A stretch of 29,014 nucleotides of DNA from Bacilli bacterium. Its GTDB lineage: Bacteria > Bacillota_I > Bacilli_A > RF39 > UBA660. How positions within the stretch are numbered: position 1 is the first letter of the stretch; every line of letters starts with the position of its first letter. The stretch is from NCBI GenBank assembly GCA_900772445.1, contig CAAHEL010000054.1:1-29014 (forward strand). Direction: 5' to 3'. The notes below the pieces were generated by a model. That model was given only the letters and a program-made list of their open reading frames with translations. It was not told the DNA's origin and did no database searches. This document shows positions 22,124 to 29,014 of this stretch, piece by piece. A program made the position numbers and the translations under genes.

Positions 22124-23020
22124 ATGATATTAAAAAGAATAAAAGAGCAAAAAATAAATTCCATAATTAAAGAAGTAAATAAAGAAAATATAATTGTCAG
22201 AATTATGTGGTTAACCATTGGTTGCTTTATGGTTGCCTTTGCTTTCAATGTTTTCTTTTTACAATATGATATCGTTTGCACTGGTGTAACAGGAATATCA
22301 ATAATCCTAAAAGATTTAATCGAACCATCAGAATTAATTCTTCTTGTTAATGTCATCTTATTAGTCATAAGTTATTTTGCCTTGGGAAAAGAAAAAACAA
22401 CTAATTCCATTATTGGTTCACTAATGTTACCGATATTTATAAACCTAACCAAAAGCCTAGTACCCCTTATCGATTTAGGAGACCTAGAAATAACAGTAAT
22501 TGTCATAATTGGAGCAGTTTTAACAGGTTTTGGTAACGGATTGGTATTTAAAAATGGATTTACTACCGGAGGAACTGATATAATAAATCAAATAGTTTCT
22601 AAATATACCAAAATAAGTGTAGGAACCTCAATGTTAATGGTTGATGGATTAGTAGTATTATCTTCCAAATTCGTATATGGTTGGCAAACAGTCCTATATG
22701 GTTTTGTAATCCTATATATAATAAGTTTCATAATAGATAAAGCAATACTAGGAATTTCTCAAAGTAAAGCTTTCTATATAGTTACAAATAAAGAAGAAGA
22801 AGTAAGAGATTTTCTAATAACAATAAATAATGCTGGAGTAACCTTATTAAATGTCAAAGGAGGATACTCTAACGATAAAAAAGTCTTATTATTAGCAGTA
22901 ATACCAACTAGAAATTACTTCGTAGTAAAAGAAGGACTAAGAGCAATAGATAAAAATGTTTTCTTCCTAGTATGTGATGCATACGAAGTAAATAAAAAGG
23001 GGCAAGAAGAAAATGATTAA
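22124..23020 (+). CDS. YitT-family membrane protein, copy 1
   Basis: A 298-residue membrane protein with five to six hydrophobic segments (about 25-215) and a cytoplasmic C-terminal DUF2179 domain (about 215-295). Family hallmarks are the GVTGISIIL motif near residue 54, the KNGFTTGGTDIINQIVSKY motif near 144, and a tail with ITINNAGVTLLNVKGGYSNDKK. The function of YitT proteins is not settled. It starts 1 nt after the prfB stop, using the AAGGAG that overlaps the end of prfB, and overlaps the second YitT gene by 8 nt, so the three genes are probably one transcript. Confidence 0.9.
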   Translation: MILKRIKEQKINSIIKEVNKENIIVRIMWLTIGCFMVAFAFNVFFLQYDIVCTGVTGISIILKDLIEPSELILLVNVILLVISYFALGKEKTTNSIIGSLMLPIFINLTKSLVPLIDLGDLEITVIVIIGAVLTGFGNGLVFKNGFTTGGTDIINQIVSKYTKISVGTSMLMVDGLVVLSSKFVYGWQTVLYGFVILYIISFIIDKAILGISQSKAFYIVTNKEEEVRDFLITINNAGVTLLNVKGGYSNDKKVLLLAVIPTRNYFVVKEGLRAIDKNVFFLVCDAYEVNKKGQEEND

Positions 23021-23897
23021 AAATGTTATCAAAGAAAATTTCGAAGATATATTATCTGAAGTAAAAAGCAAAGATGCTCCCCAAAGATATTGTATGTTTA
23101 TATTTGGTATATTTTTATCAACCCTATCATTTAACTTATTCTATTCAAAATATAATATCGTTACCGGAGGAAGTGCAGGTTTATCAATAGTATTTAATTA
23201 CCTATACGGAATAGATGAAAGTAGTTTCGTTTTTATAGTATCAATGGCATTACTAGTATTAAGTTTTATACTTTTAGGATTTAAAGTAACCTTAAGAAAT
23301 GTTATAGGAACACTACTATATCCATTATTTATGAAATTAACAGTTTATCTCGTATCTTATTTCACAATTGAAAGTGATAGTCTATTCCTAATATCAGTAT
23401 ATGGTGGAGTAACAATGGGACTTGCTTCCGGAATAATGATGAAAACAGGTTTTACTACTGGAGGATTTAATATCTTATATCAAATAGCAAATAAATACCT
23501 AAAAATATCCATAGGTAAATCAAGTCTATTGATAAATAGTGCTATACTAATGCTTAGTAGTATTGTTTTTGGCGTTCCAAGTGCTATATATGCTATAATT
23601 GCCTTATACCTAACAACATTAATAACTGACAGAATACTATTAGGAATATCTCACGATAAAACATTCTATATAATAACAGATAAAGAAGAAGAAGTAAAAG
23701 AATACATAATAGATAACCTAAAACACGGCGTAACATTAATAAACGTCAAAGGAGGACACTATAACAAAAAAAAGAAAATGATTTTATGTGTCATTCCTAC
23801 CAAAGAATACTTTAATCTAAAAGAAGTAGTATTAAAAATAGATAAAGAAGCATTCTTTCTAATTACAGATTCCTACGAAGTCGAAGGAGCGATATAA
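23013..23897 (+). CDS. YitT-family membrane protein, copy 2
   Basis: A 294-residue paralogue of the preceding gene with the same layout: membrane segments, GGSAGLSIVFNYL, KTGFTTGGFNILYQIANKY and the C-terminal DUF2179 segment IIDNLKHGVTLINVKGGHYN. The two copies are clearly related but well diverged, so the duplication is old. The 8-nt overlap with copy 1 suggests balanced synthesis and possibly a heteromeric complex, which is an inference. The ribosome site GGGGC/AAGAA upstream is modest, as expected for coupled translation. Confidence 0.9.
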   Translation: MIKNVIKENFEDILSEVKSKDAPQRYCMFIFGIFLSTLSFNLFYSKYNIVTGGSAGLSIVFNYLYGIDESSFVFIVSMALLVLSFILLGFKVTLRNVIGTLLYPLFMKLTVYLVSYFTIESDSLFLISVYGGVTMGLASGIMMKTGFTTGGFNILYQIANKYLKISIGKSSLLINSAILMLSSIVFGVPSAIYAIIALYLTTLITDRILLGISHDKTFYIITDKEEEVKEYIIDNLKHGVTLINVKGGHYNKKKKMILCVIPTKEYFNLKEVVLKIDKEAFFLITDSYEVEGAI

Positions 23898-23927
23898 TGT
23901 TAAATTATGTAAAAATTAAAAAATATA

Positions 23928-23956
23928 TTTAATTAACACAAATAAAATGTTATAAT
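23928..23956 (+). promoter_or_regulatory. Extended -10 promoter of ftsEX
   Basis: TTTAAT at 23928-23933, a 17-nt spacer and a perfect TATAAT at 23951-23956 with TG at 23948-23949. The -35 is weak, but the extended -10 compensates. The ftsE ATG is at 23976. Confidence 0.72.
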
Positions 23957-23975
23957 AAAAAAAGGTTGTGATAAA

Positions 23976-24671
23976 ATGGATTTAATAAGAATTAGCGACG
24001 TACAAAAAACCTATAAAACAGGTACCGTAGCATTATATGATTTAAACTTAAGTATTTCCAAAGGAGAATTTGTCTTTGTAATCGGAGCAAGTGGAAGTGG
24101 TAAATCAACACTAATAAAAATGCTTTACCGTGAAGAAAAACCAGATAAAGGTTCCATAATTATCGGAGGAATTAACGTAGCAAAACTAAGAAATAGAAAA
24201 GTATATATGTTAAGAAGAAAACTAGGAGTAGTATTCCAAGACTTTAAACTATTACCTAAATTAACAGTCTATGAAAACGTAGCATTTGCTATGGAAGTAT
24301 TTGCTTATGACAAAAAACAAATCTATAAAAGAGTTATGGAAGTATTAGATTTAGTAGGATTAAAAAATAAAGTAAGACAATACCCAGACCAATTATCCGG
24401 TGGAGAACAACAAAGAGTAGTAATTGCAAGAGCAATAGTAAATAAACCAAAACTATTAATATGTGATGAACCAACAGGAAACCTTGACCCCGTAACCTCA
24501 ATGGAAATAATGAAAGTATTAGAAAATATAAATCAAATGGGAACAACAATAGTAATGGCAACACACGATTTAGAAATAGTAAGAAAAATGAATAAAAGAG
24601 TAATTGTAATCGAAGAAGGACGTCTTGTTAAAGATTACGAACAAGGCAAATACCATAATGAAGGTTTTTAA
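23976..24671 (+). CDS. ftsE: Cell division ATP-binding protein FtsE
   Basis: This 231-residue ABC ATPase pairs with FtsX at the division site and drives activation of peptidoglycan hydrolases rather than transport. Walker A GASGSGKST is at residues 37-45, followed by the Q-loop VVFQDFKLLPKLTVYENVAF typical of FtsE, the signature LSGGEQQRVVIARAI, and Walker B LLICDEPTGNLDP. The ATG follows a GGTTGTGAT site. FtsX follows 21 nt downstream. The amidase encoded at 27586-28881 is a possible but unproven target of this complex. Confidence 0.96.
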   Translation: MDLIRISDVQKTYKTGTVALYDLNLSISKGEFVFVIGASGSGKSTLIKMLYREEKPDKGSIIIGGINVAKLRNRKVYMLRRKLGVVFQDFKLLPKLTVYENVAFAMEVFAYDKKQIYKRVMEVLDLVGLKNKVRQYPDQLSGGEQQRVVIARAIVNKPKLLICDEPTGNLDPVTSMEIMKVLENINQMGTTIVMATHDLEIVRKMNKRVIVIEEGRLVKDYEQGKYHNEGF

Positions 24672-24692
24672 AATAAGAAAGGAAGTAGGAAT

Positions 24693-25592
24693 ATGAAATT
24701 TTTCAGAAGTTTAACTCGTTATTTTAGAGATGCTAGAAAAAGTGTCTTAAGAAATCTTTCACTATCAGTTGCTTCGATATCTTGTATTACCATAACTCTT
24801 TTAGTAGTAGCATTTTCAGTAATATTATCTTACAATGTCGAACATTTCTCTGAATCAATAAGAAAAGATTTTACAGTTGTTATCTTTCTTAAATCAGATA
24901 CATCAAAAGAAGACATAGAAAAAATAAAAACTAAAATTGAAGCAACAAATAACGTTGAAAAACTAACATTTGTAAGTAAAGATGAAGCAATATCTAAATA
25001 TGGAACAGATGATACCCTAGGAGCATATATAAATACATTAGACGAAAAAAGCAATCCATTTTTAGATAGCTATATGTTACAAGTAAAAGACATAGAAAAC
25101 ATCAAAAACACCGTTGATAAAATAAAAAAAATCGAAGGTGTTAACAATGTAAACTATGGTGAAGAAATGGTTGATGAATTATTACCAGTATTTAACGTAA
25201 TAAATAAAGCATCAATTATGATAGTAATAGCATTAATTTTAGTAACAGCATTCCTTATTGGCAATACCATAAAATTAGCAATATTCTCAAGAAAAAGAGA
25301 AATAGAAATAATGAGATTAGTTGGAGCATCTAACATTGCCATAAAAATACCATTCGTAATCGAAGGACTATTTATTGGTATTTTAGGTTCAGTAATCCCA
25401 ATAATCTTAAGTGTATATGGTTATATCTCATTATATAATCATTTTGGAGGAAAACTATTTGGTTCTTCAATAGCAAAATTAGTATCTCCAACACCATTTA
25501 TTTACTACACAGCATTAATATTATTATTAATAGGAATATTAGTAGGTATGTTTGGAAGTTACAGAGCAGTAAGAAAATATTTAAAAATCTAA
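24693..25592 (+). CDS. ftsX: Cell division protein FtsX
   Basis: A 299-residue membrane partner of FtsE. The layout is typical: cytoplasmic N-terminus with FRSLTRYFRDARKSVLRN, first membrane segment at about 23-45, an extracellular loop (about 46-170) that in other species contacts the wall hydrolase, then three further membrane segments (about 172-195, 222-245, 268-290). The conserved KREIEIMRLVGAS segment sits between the second and third segments. Its ribosome site (aaaggaag) and 21-nt spacing show co-transcription with ftsE, and a terminator overlaps its stop codon. Confidence 0.95.
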   Translation: MKFFRSLTRYFRDARKSVLRNLSLSVASISCITITLLVVAFSVILSYNVEHFSESIRKDFTVVIFLKSDTSKEDIEKIKTKIEATNNVEKLTFVSKDEAISKYGTDDTLGAYINTLDEKSNPFLDSYMLQVKDIENIKNTVDKIKKIEGVNNVNYGEEMVDELLPVFNVINKASIMIVIALILVTAFLIGNTIKLAIFSRKREIEIMRLVGASNIAIKIPFVIEGLFIGILGSVIPIILSVYGYISLYNHFGGKLFGSSIAKLVSPTPFIYYTALILLLIGILVGMFGSYRAVRKYLKI

Positions 25593-25608
25593 CATCGTTA
25601 GGTTTTTT
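25585..25608. terminator. Terminator after ftsX, between convergent genes
   Basis: AAATCTAAC (25585-25593) pairs with GTTAGGTTT (25597-25605) around a 3-nt loop, followed by T. The upstream A-run may let it also terminate the convergent minus-strand gene, whose stop codon lies at 25607-25609. Confidence 0.82.
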
Positions 25609-26140
25609 ATTTATACTCACTTATCCCATACTTATTCTCTAAAGTATCATAAAACAAATAATTGTGTGGTGGAAAATAAGTCAAATAAGTAAAAACAAAA
25701 TACATAACAATAACCAAATATACACTTATATCATTAATTTTTCCATAATCATTACTAAGTAGTAACTTATAACTAATGTAAGAAATAACTAAGTAAACAA
25801 CAACCATTAAAGAAATAGATATAAACATAACTTCCCCAAATATCTTATACAAAGGCAAATATAATATCAAATATATAACGATAGAAATAAAACCAGTAAA
25901 AAATAACTGAAATCTAAAATTATTAAACTTAATATTATTTTTCTTAAGTAAAATATAATCAATAATTCCATATAAAATAATTGCCGTAAATAATATCTTC
26001 ATATGTTCCCAAATACTCTCATTAACAGGAACAAAAATACTAGATAACACATTAGGAAATAACTCATATAAAAAATGAAGAAAAAAAGACAAAGCAAAAA
26101 TACCAAATACAGATATAATCTTAATAGTTTTAAGTTTCAT
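25607..26140 (-). CDS. Small membrane protein, DUF6512-like
   Basis: A 177-residue protein with about five hydrophobic segments and no catalytic motif I can identify. The block FVPVNESIWEHMKILF (about residues 36-51) and the C-terminal FPPHNYLFYDTLENKYGI resemble the DUF6512 family of Firmicutes membrane proteins of unknown function. A GGTGATAAA ribosome site precedes the ATG. A TATAAT on the minus strand (complement of 26156-26161) could be the -10, without a good -35. It is divergent from sufB and convergent with ftsX. Confidence 0.75.
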   Translation of the reverse strand: MKLKTIKIISVFGIFALSFFLHFLYELFPNVLSSIFVPVNESIWEHMKILFTAIILYGIIDYILLKKNNIKFNNFRFQLFFTGFISIVIYLILYLPLYKIFGEVMFISISLMVVVYLVISYISYKLLLSNDYGKINDISVYLVIVMYFVFTYLTYFPPHNYLFYDTLENKYGISEYK

Positions 26141-26226
26141 TTTATCACCAAACTAATTATATTAAATAATATTCATACATTATGTCGAAAAAATACTGTA
26201 AAATCAAAAAAAAATATATATAAACC

Positions 26227-26255
26227 TTTATAAATACCCCAAAATAATGTATAAT
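26227..26255 (+). promoter_or_regulatory. Promoter of the sufB-amidase pair
   Basis: TTTATA at 26227-26232, a 17-nt spacer and a perfect TATAAT at 26250-26255, 20 nt before the preferred ATG at 26276. Confidence 0.7.
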
Positions 26256-26275
26256 ATAAACACAAGGTGATGAAT

Positions 26276-27586
26276 ATGAAATTAACAACTGAAGTAGTAA
26301 AAAACATATCTAAAACAAAAAATGAAGACGAATTTATGTTGAACTTTAGATTAAAATGCCTAGAAAAATTTAATGAACTAGGTAATCCTAATTTTGGACC
26401 AGAAATAAATATCGATTATGATAAAATTACTTATTACAAAGAAAACAAGGATAAACTAACAAATAATTGGAATAATATATCTTGTGAAATAAGAAAAGAA
26501 TTTGATGACCTTGGAGTAATTAAAGCAGAACAAAAATATCTAGATGGTATTGGAGCACAATATGATAGTGAAGTAATATATCATAATATGATTGAAGAAT
26601 TACAAAAAAAGAATGTAATATTTCTAGATACCGATTCAGCATATAAAGAACATCCAGAATTATTTAAAAAATACTTTGGCAAACTAGTAAAATATGATGA
26701 AAATAAATTTACTAGTCTAAATGGTGCCGTATGGAGTGGGGGAACATTTATATATATACCTAAAAATACCAAACTAGATAGACCATTACAAAGTTATTTC
26801 AGAATTAATTCAAAAAATATGGGACAATTCGAAAGAACATTAATAATTGTTGATGATAATAGTGAATTAAACTATATCGAAGGATGTACTGCCAGAACCT
26901 ATACCGAAGATGCCTTACACGCTGCAGTCGTAGAAATATATGTTGGTAAAAATTCCAAATGTCGATATACAACTATTCAAAACTGGTCTAGTGATGTTTA
27001 TAACCTAGTTACCAAACGTGCCATAGTCGAAGAAAACGGATTAATGGAATGGATTGATGGAAACATAGGAAGTAAAGTAAATATGAAGTATCCTAGTTGC
27101 ATTTTAAAAGGACCATATGCCAGAGGTAATTGCATAACAGTAGCATCTGCAGGAACTAATCAAATACAAGATACCGGTGCAAAAATGATTCATTTAGCAC
27201 CATATACCAAAAGTAATATCGTAAGTAAATCAATTGCTTCAGGTGGAGGAACAGCAAACTATCGAGGAACCGCTAAAATAGTAAAAAACGCTCATCATTC
27301 CGTAGCAAACATCAAATGTGATACCATCTTATTAGACGAACTATCAAAAAGTGATACAATTCCCACAAATACTGTTGATAACGAAACTTCACTATTAGAA
27401 CACGAAGCAACAGTATCAAGAATAAGGGATGACCAACTATTCTATCTAATGAGTAGAGGAATTGATGAAGATACCGCTAAAGAACTAGTAGTTTTAGGAT
27501 TTGTCAATGTCTTTAGAGAAGAATTACCAATGGAATATGCCGTTGAATTAAATAGATTATTATCTATAAATATCGGAGGAAATTAA
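26276..27586 (+). CDS. sufB: Fe-S cluster assembly scaffold protein SufB
   Basis: A 436-residue SufB, the scaffold on which the SufBCD complex builds iron-sulfur clusters. Visible family features are FRLKCLEKF near the N-terminus, GAVWSGGTFIYIPKNTKLDRPLQ, the IEGCTAR motif, IDGNIGSKVNMKYPS, and the C-terminal core with the scaffold Cys348 in NIKCDTILLD followed by LLEHEATVSRI. It is slightly shorter than typical SufB. The frame opens at a GTG (26267), but AAGGTGA occupies that region, so ATG 26276 is preferred. No sufC, sufD, sufS or sufU lies in the window, which is unusual. Its stop overlaps the amidase start by one base (TAATG). Confidence 0.92.
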   Translation: MKLTTEVVKNISKTKNEDEFMLNFRLKCLEKFNELGNPNFGPEINIDYDKITYYKENKDKLTNNWNNISCEIRKEFDDLGVIKAEQKYLDGIGAQYDSEVIYHNMIEELQKKNVIFLDTDSAYKEHPELFKKYFGKLVKYDENKFTSLNGAVWSGGTFIYIPKNTKLDRPLQSYFRINSKNMGQFERTLIIVDDNSELNYIEGCTARTYTEDALHAAVVEIYVGKNSKCRYTTIQNWSSDVYNLVTKRAIVEENGLMEWIDGNIGSKVNMKYPSCILKGPYARGNCITVASAGTNQIQDTGAKMIHLAPYTKSNIVSKSIASGGGTANYRGTAKIVKNAHHSVANIKCDTILLDELSKSDTIPTNTVDNETSLLEHEATVSRIRDDQLFYLMSRGIDEDTAKELVVLGFVNVFREELPMEYAVELNRLLSINIGGN

Positions 27587-28881
27587 TGAAAAAAAGTGTA
27601 TTTATAATATTAATAATTATAATAGCAATATCCTCAATTGGATATGTAATATATGTAGAAAAAAATAAAGAAAAAATAATACCACTATCAACAGAACAAG
27701 AAAAAGTTGCAGTAACAGAATACTATATCTATGGAACAACCTTAAATATGAAAGGAACACTAACTATAGAAAATCTAGATTTTGATAAAATAGAGTTAGT
27801 ATTATATAATGATAAAGACTTTTTAGAATACGAAATAGAGTATGATGAAGATGGAAATAAAGTAAATTTCTACCTATCAGATTTAATAAATGAAGGACTA
27901 TACTTAGATAACATAGAAATAGATAAAAGATATATGTTTATAAGAACAACAAAAGAATTAGAAGAAAAAGATAACGAAGGTAATCCACAGTATGAATACA
28001 AATATTATGGATTAGAAAATAAAACAGAATATCCAAAAACAACATACTACACAATGAGTAAATATAATAGAAAAATAGAAATAAATTCAGATAACACATA
28101 TCAAACAATGATGTTAAATATCAAAGAAAACAAAGATAAAGAAATATATGATATCGTCATAGATGCAGGACACGGAGGAATAGACCCAGGTACAACAGTA
28201 AACGAACAAAAAGAAACTGATTTTACTTTAGATATTGCTAAATTATTAAAAGAAGACCTAACAAAAAAAGGGTTCACTGTAAAATTAACTAGAGATGAAG
28301 ATACATTAAAAGAAGACGAATGGTTCGAAGAATATGGAAAAAACGGAAGAGCACAAATATCTCACGAAGTATACGCCAAATACCTATTTTCAGTCCATTT
28401 AAATAGTAGTACATCTTCCAAAGTAAAAGGAATAGAAATATATACACCAAGTGATATTAATTATGAACTAGCAAAATCTATTGCTGAATCTATCGTAGAT
28501 AACACAAGTCTAGATTACTCAATTCAAAAAACATACAAAAGATTTAACGGAGTATATACTCATAATTTCTCTGAAAGTGAAATAAATAGTTCCAATGAAA
28601 AAGCAATTGAAAAAGGACAAACACCATATGACATAACAACTAAATCAAATTATTTATATATGATAAGAGAAACAGGAGGCATAATGACTGGAGCATATGT
28701 CGATGATAGAAACGAAAAACAACAAGCAAATGACTACTATAATTCCAATATTGGTACTGAGGCATATCTAATGGAATTAGGTTATTTGTCTAGTGAAAAT
28801 GACCTAAATATCATAAAAACAGAACAAAAACAAATTGCCGAAGCAATAGCAAAAAGTATTGAAAGTAACCTAAAAAAATAA
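27586..28881 (+). CDS. N-acetylmuramoyl-L-alanine amidase (Amidase_3), membrane-anchored
   Basis: A 431-residue cell-wall hydrolase that cuts the bond between N-acetylmuramic acid and the stem peptide. It has an N-terminal membrane anchor (about 4-22), a ~160-residue extracellular region I do not recognise, probably for localisation, and a C-terminal zinc amidase domain. Metal and catalytic residues visible by family comparison are His196 (IDAGHGGIDPG), Glu210 (KETDF), His271 (SVHLN) and Glu397 (LMELGYLS). The domain is intact and ends normally. It is translationally coupled to sufB (TAATG), although the two functions are unrelated. FtsEX-dependent activation is possible but unproven. Confidence 0.92.
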   Translation: MKKSVFIILIIIIAISSIGYVIYVEKNKEKIIPLSTEQEKVAVTEYYIYGTTLNMKGTLTIENLDFDKIELVLYNDKDFLEYEIEYDEDGNKVNFYLSDLINEGLYLDNIEIDKRYMFIRTTKELEEKDNEGNPQYEYKYYGLENKTEYPKTTYYTMSKYNRKIEINSDNTYQTMMLNIKENKDKEIYDIVIDAGHGGIDPGTTVNEQKETDFTLDIAKLLKEDLTKKGFTVKLTRDEDTLKEDEWFEEYGKNGRAQISHEVYAKYLFSVHLNSSTSSKVKGIEIYTPSDINYELAKSIAESIVDNTSLDYSIQKTYKRFNGVYTHNFSESEINSSNEKAIEKGQTPYDITTKSNYLYMIRETGGIMTGAYVDDRNEKQQANDYYNSNIGTEAYLMELGYLSSENDLNIIKTEQKQIAEAIAKSIESNLKK

Positions 28882-28902
28882 AAAAAGTGTCAAAAAAGTG
28901 TC
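28881..28902. repeat. Tandem 11-bp repeat after the amidase stop
   Basis: AAAAAAGTGTC occurs twice without a gap (28881-28891 and 28892-28902); the first base is the last of the stop codon. No terminator hairpin is evident at this point. Confidence 0.8.
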
Positions 28903-28931
28903 AAATTTCAAAAAAATAGCAAAATAAAAAA

Positions 28932-29012
28932 TGAAGGCCAAAATGACCCCTAATTTAACTTTTTGAGTCCTATAGGTTCAAAATGTTAAATTGACCCCCA
29001 AAAATGCCTTCA
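28932..29012. repeat. Large interrupted inverted repeat at the right edge
   Basis: TGAAGGC (28932-28938) is the inverse of GCCTTCA (29006-29012). Inside, AATTTAAC (28952-28959) pairs with GTTAAATT (28985-28992), TTTTGA (28961-28966) with TCAAAA (28978-28983), and CC with GG around TATA at the tip. The segments between the outer and inner arms do not pair and both contain GACCCC. It may be a terminator-like RNA, a protein-binding site or the end of a mobile element; the window stops 2 bases later. Confidence 0.7.
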
Positions 29013-29014
29013 AA

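Overview
The window is strongly AT-rich, densely packed and mostly plus-strand. It looks like a low-GC Gram-positive bacterium: FtsEX, YitT pairs, ClpC, SufB, an ABC-F protein, AGGAGG or GGTGA ribosome sites, and TTGACA/TGnTATAAT promoters. Trp is encoded by TGG, and a release factor 2 gene with its classical UGA frameshift is present, so UGA is a stop here (code 11, not the mycoplasma code). An uncultured host-associated Bacilli lineage (RF39- or Erysipelotrichia-like) is my inference; no rRNA or tRNA is present to confirm it.

Region 1 (1-11846) is a combined agmatine and arginine catabolism island. First come the agmatine deiminase pathway genes: a 5'-truncated putrescine carbamoyltransferase, an agmatine/putrescine antiporter and agmatine deiminase, ending at a terminator. 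A polar amino acid ABC transporter (binding lipoprotein, permease, ATPase) with its own promoter follows. A second clear promoter starts an arginine deiminase run: ADI-1, then a 745-residue protein that fuses ornithine carbamoyltransferase (OTC-1) to a second ADI (ADI-2), then a separate OTC-2, then a YfcC/ArcD-type carrier and a strong terminator. Both pathways yield carbamoyl phosphate, but no carbamate kinase lies in the window.

Region 2 (11847-17584) holds an intergenic repeat (two 20-bp direct repeats around a 10-bp inverted repeat), a ClpC-type AAA+ unfoldase, a CapA-like metallophosphatase and an ABC-F ATPase.

Region 3 (17585-21035) is mostly minus strand. A two-gene envelope unit encodes a membrane-anchored protein with a duplicated domain and a phosphodiester glycosidase-like protein. 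Next is an isolated gene resembling the phage MuF-C/PBECR nuclease-toxin domain. An apparently unannotated ~90-nt small RNA gene (promoter, closed fold, terminator) converges on the 3' end of that gene and overlaps it by about 36 nt. This convergent pair is the most system-like novelty candidate outside the arginine island.

Region 4 (21036-29014) is mostly core functions: prfB with programmed frameshift, two tandem YitT membrane proteins, ftsE-ftsX, a small membrane protein on the minus strand, a sufB without other suf genes, and an amidase coupled to it by a TAATG overlap. The right edge carries a large interrupted inverted repeat.

The leading oddity is the OTC-ADI fusion. Its junction is the old ADI ribosome-binding site read in frame. 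Its OTC half has HALP where OTC-2 and the family have HCLP, and its ADI half has A-P where ADI-1 has F-T beside the catalytic Asp.
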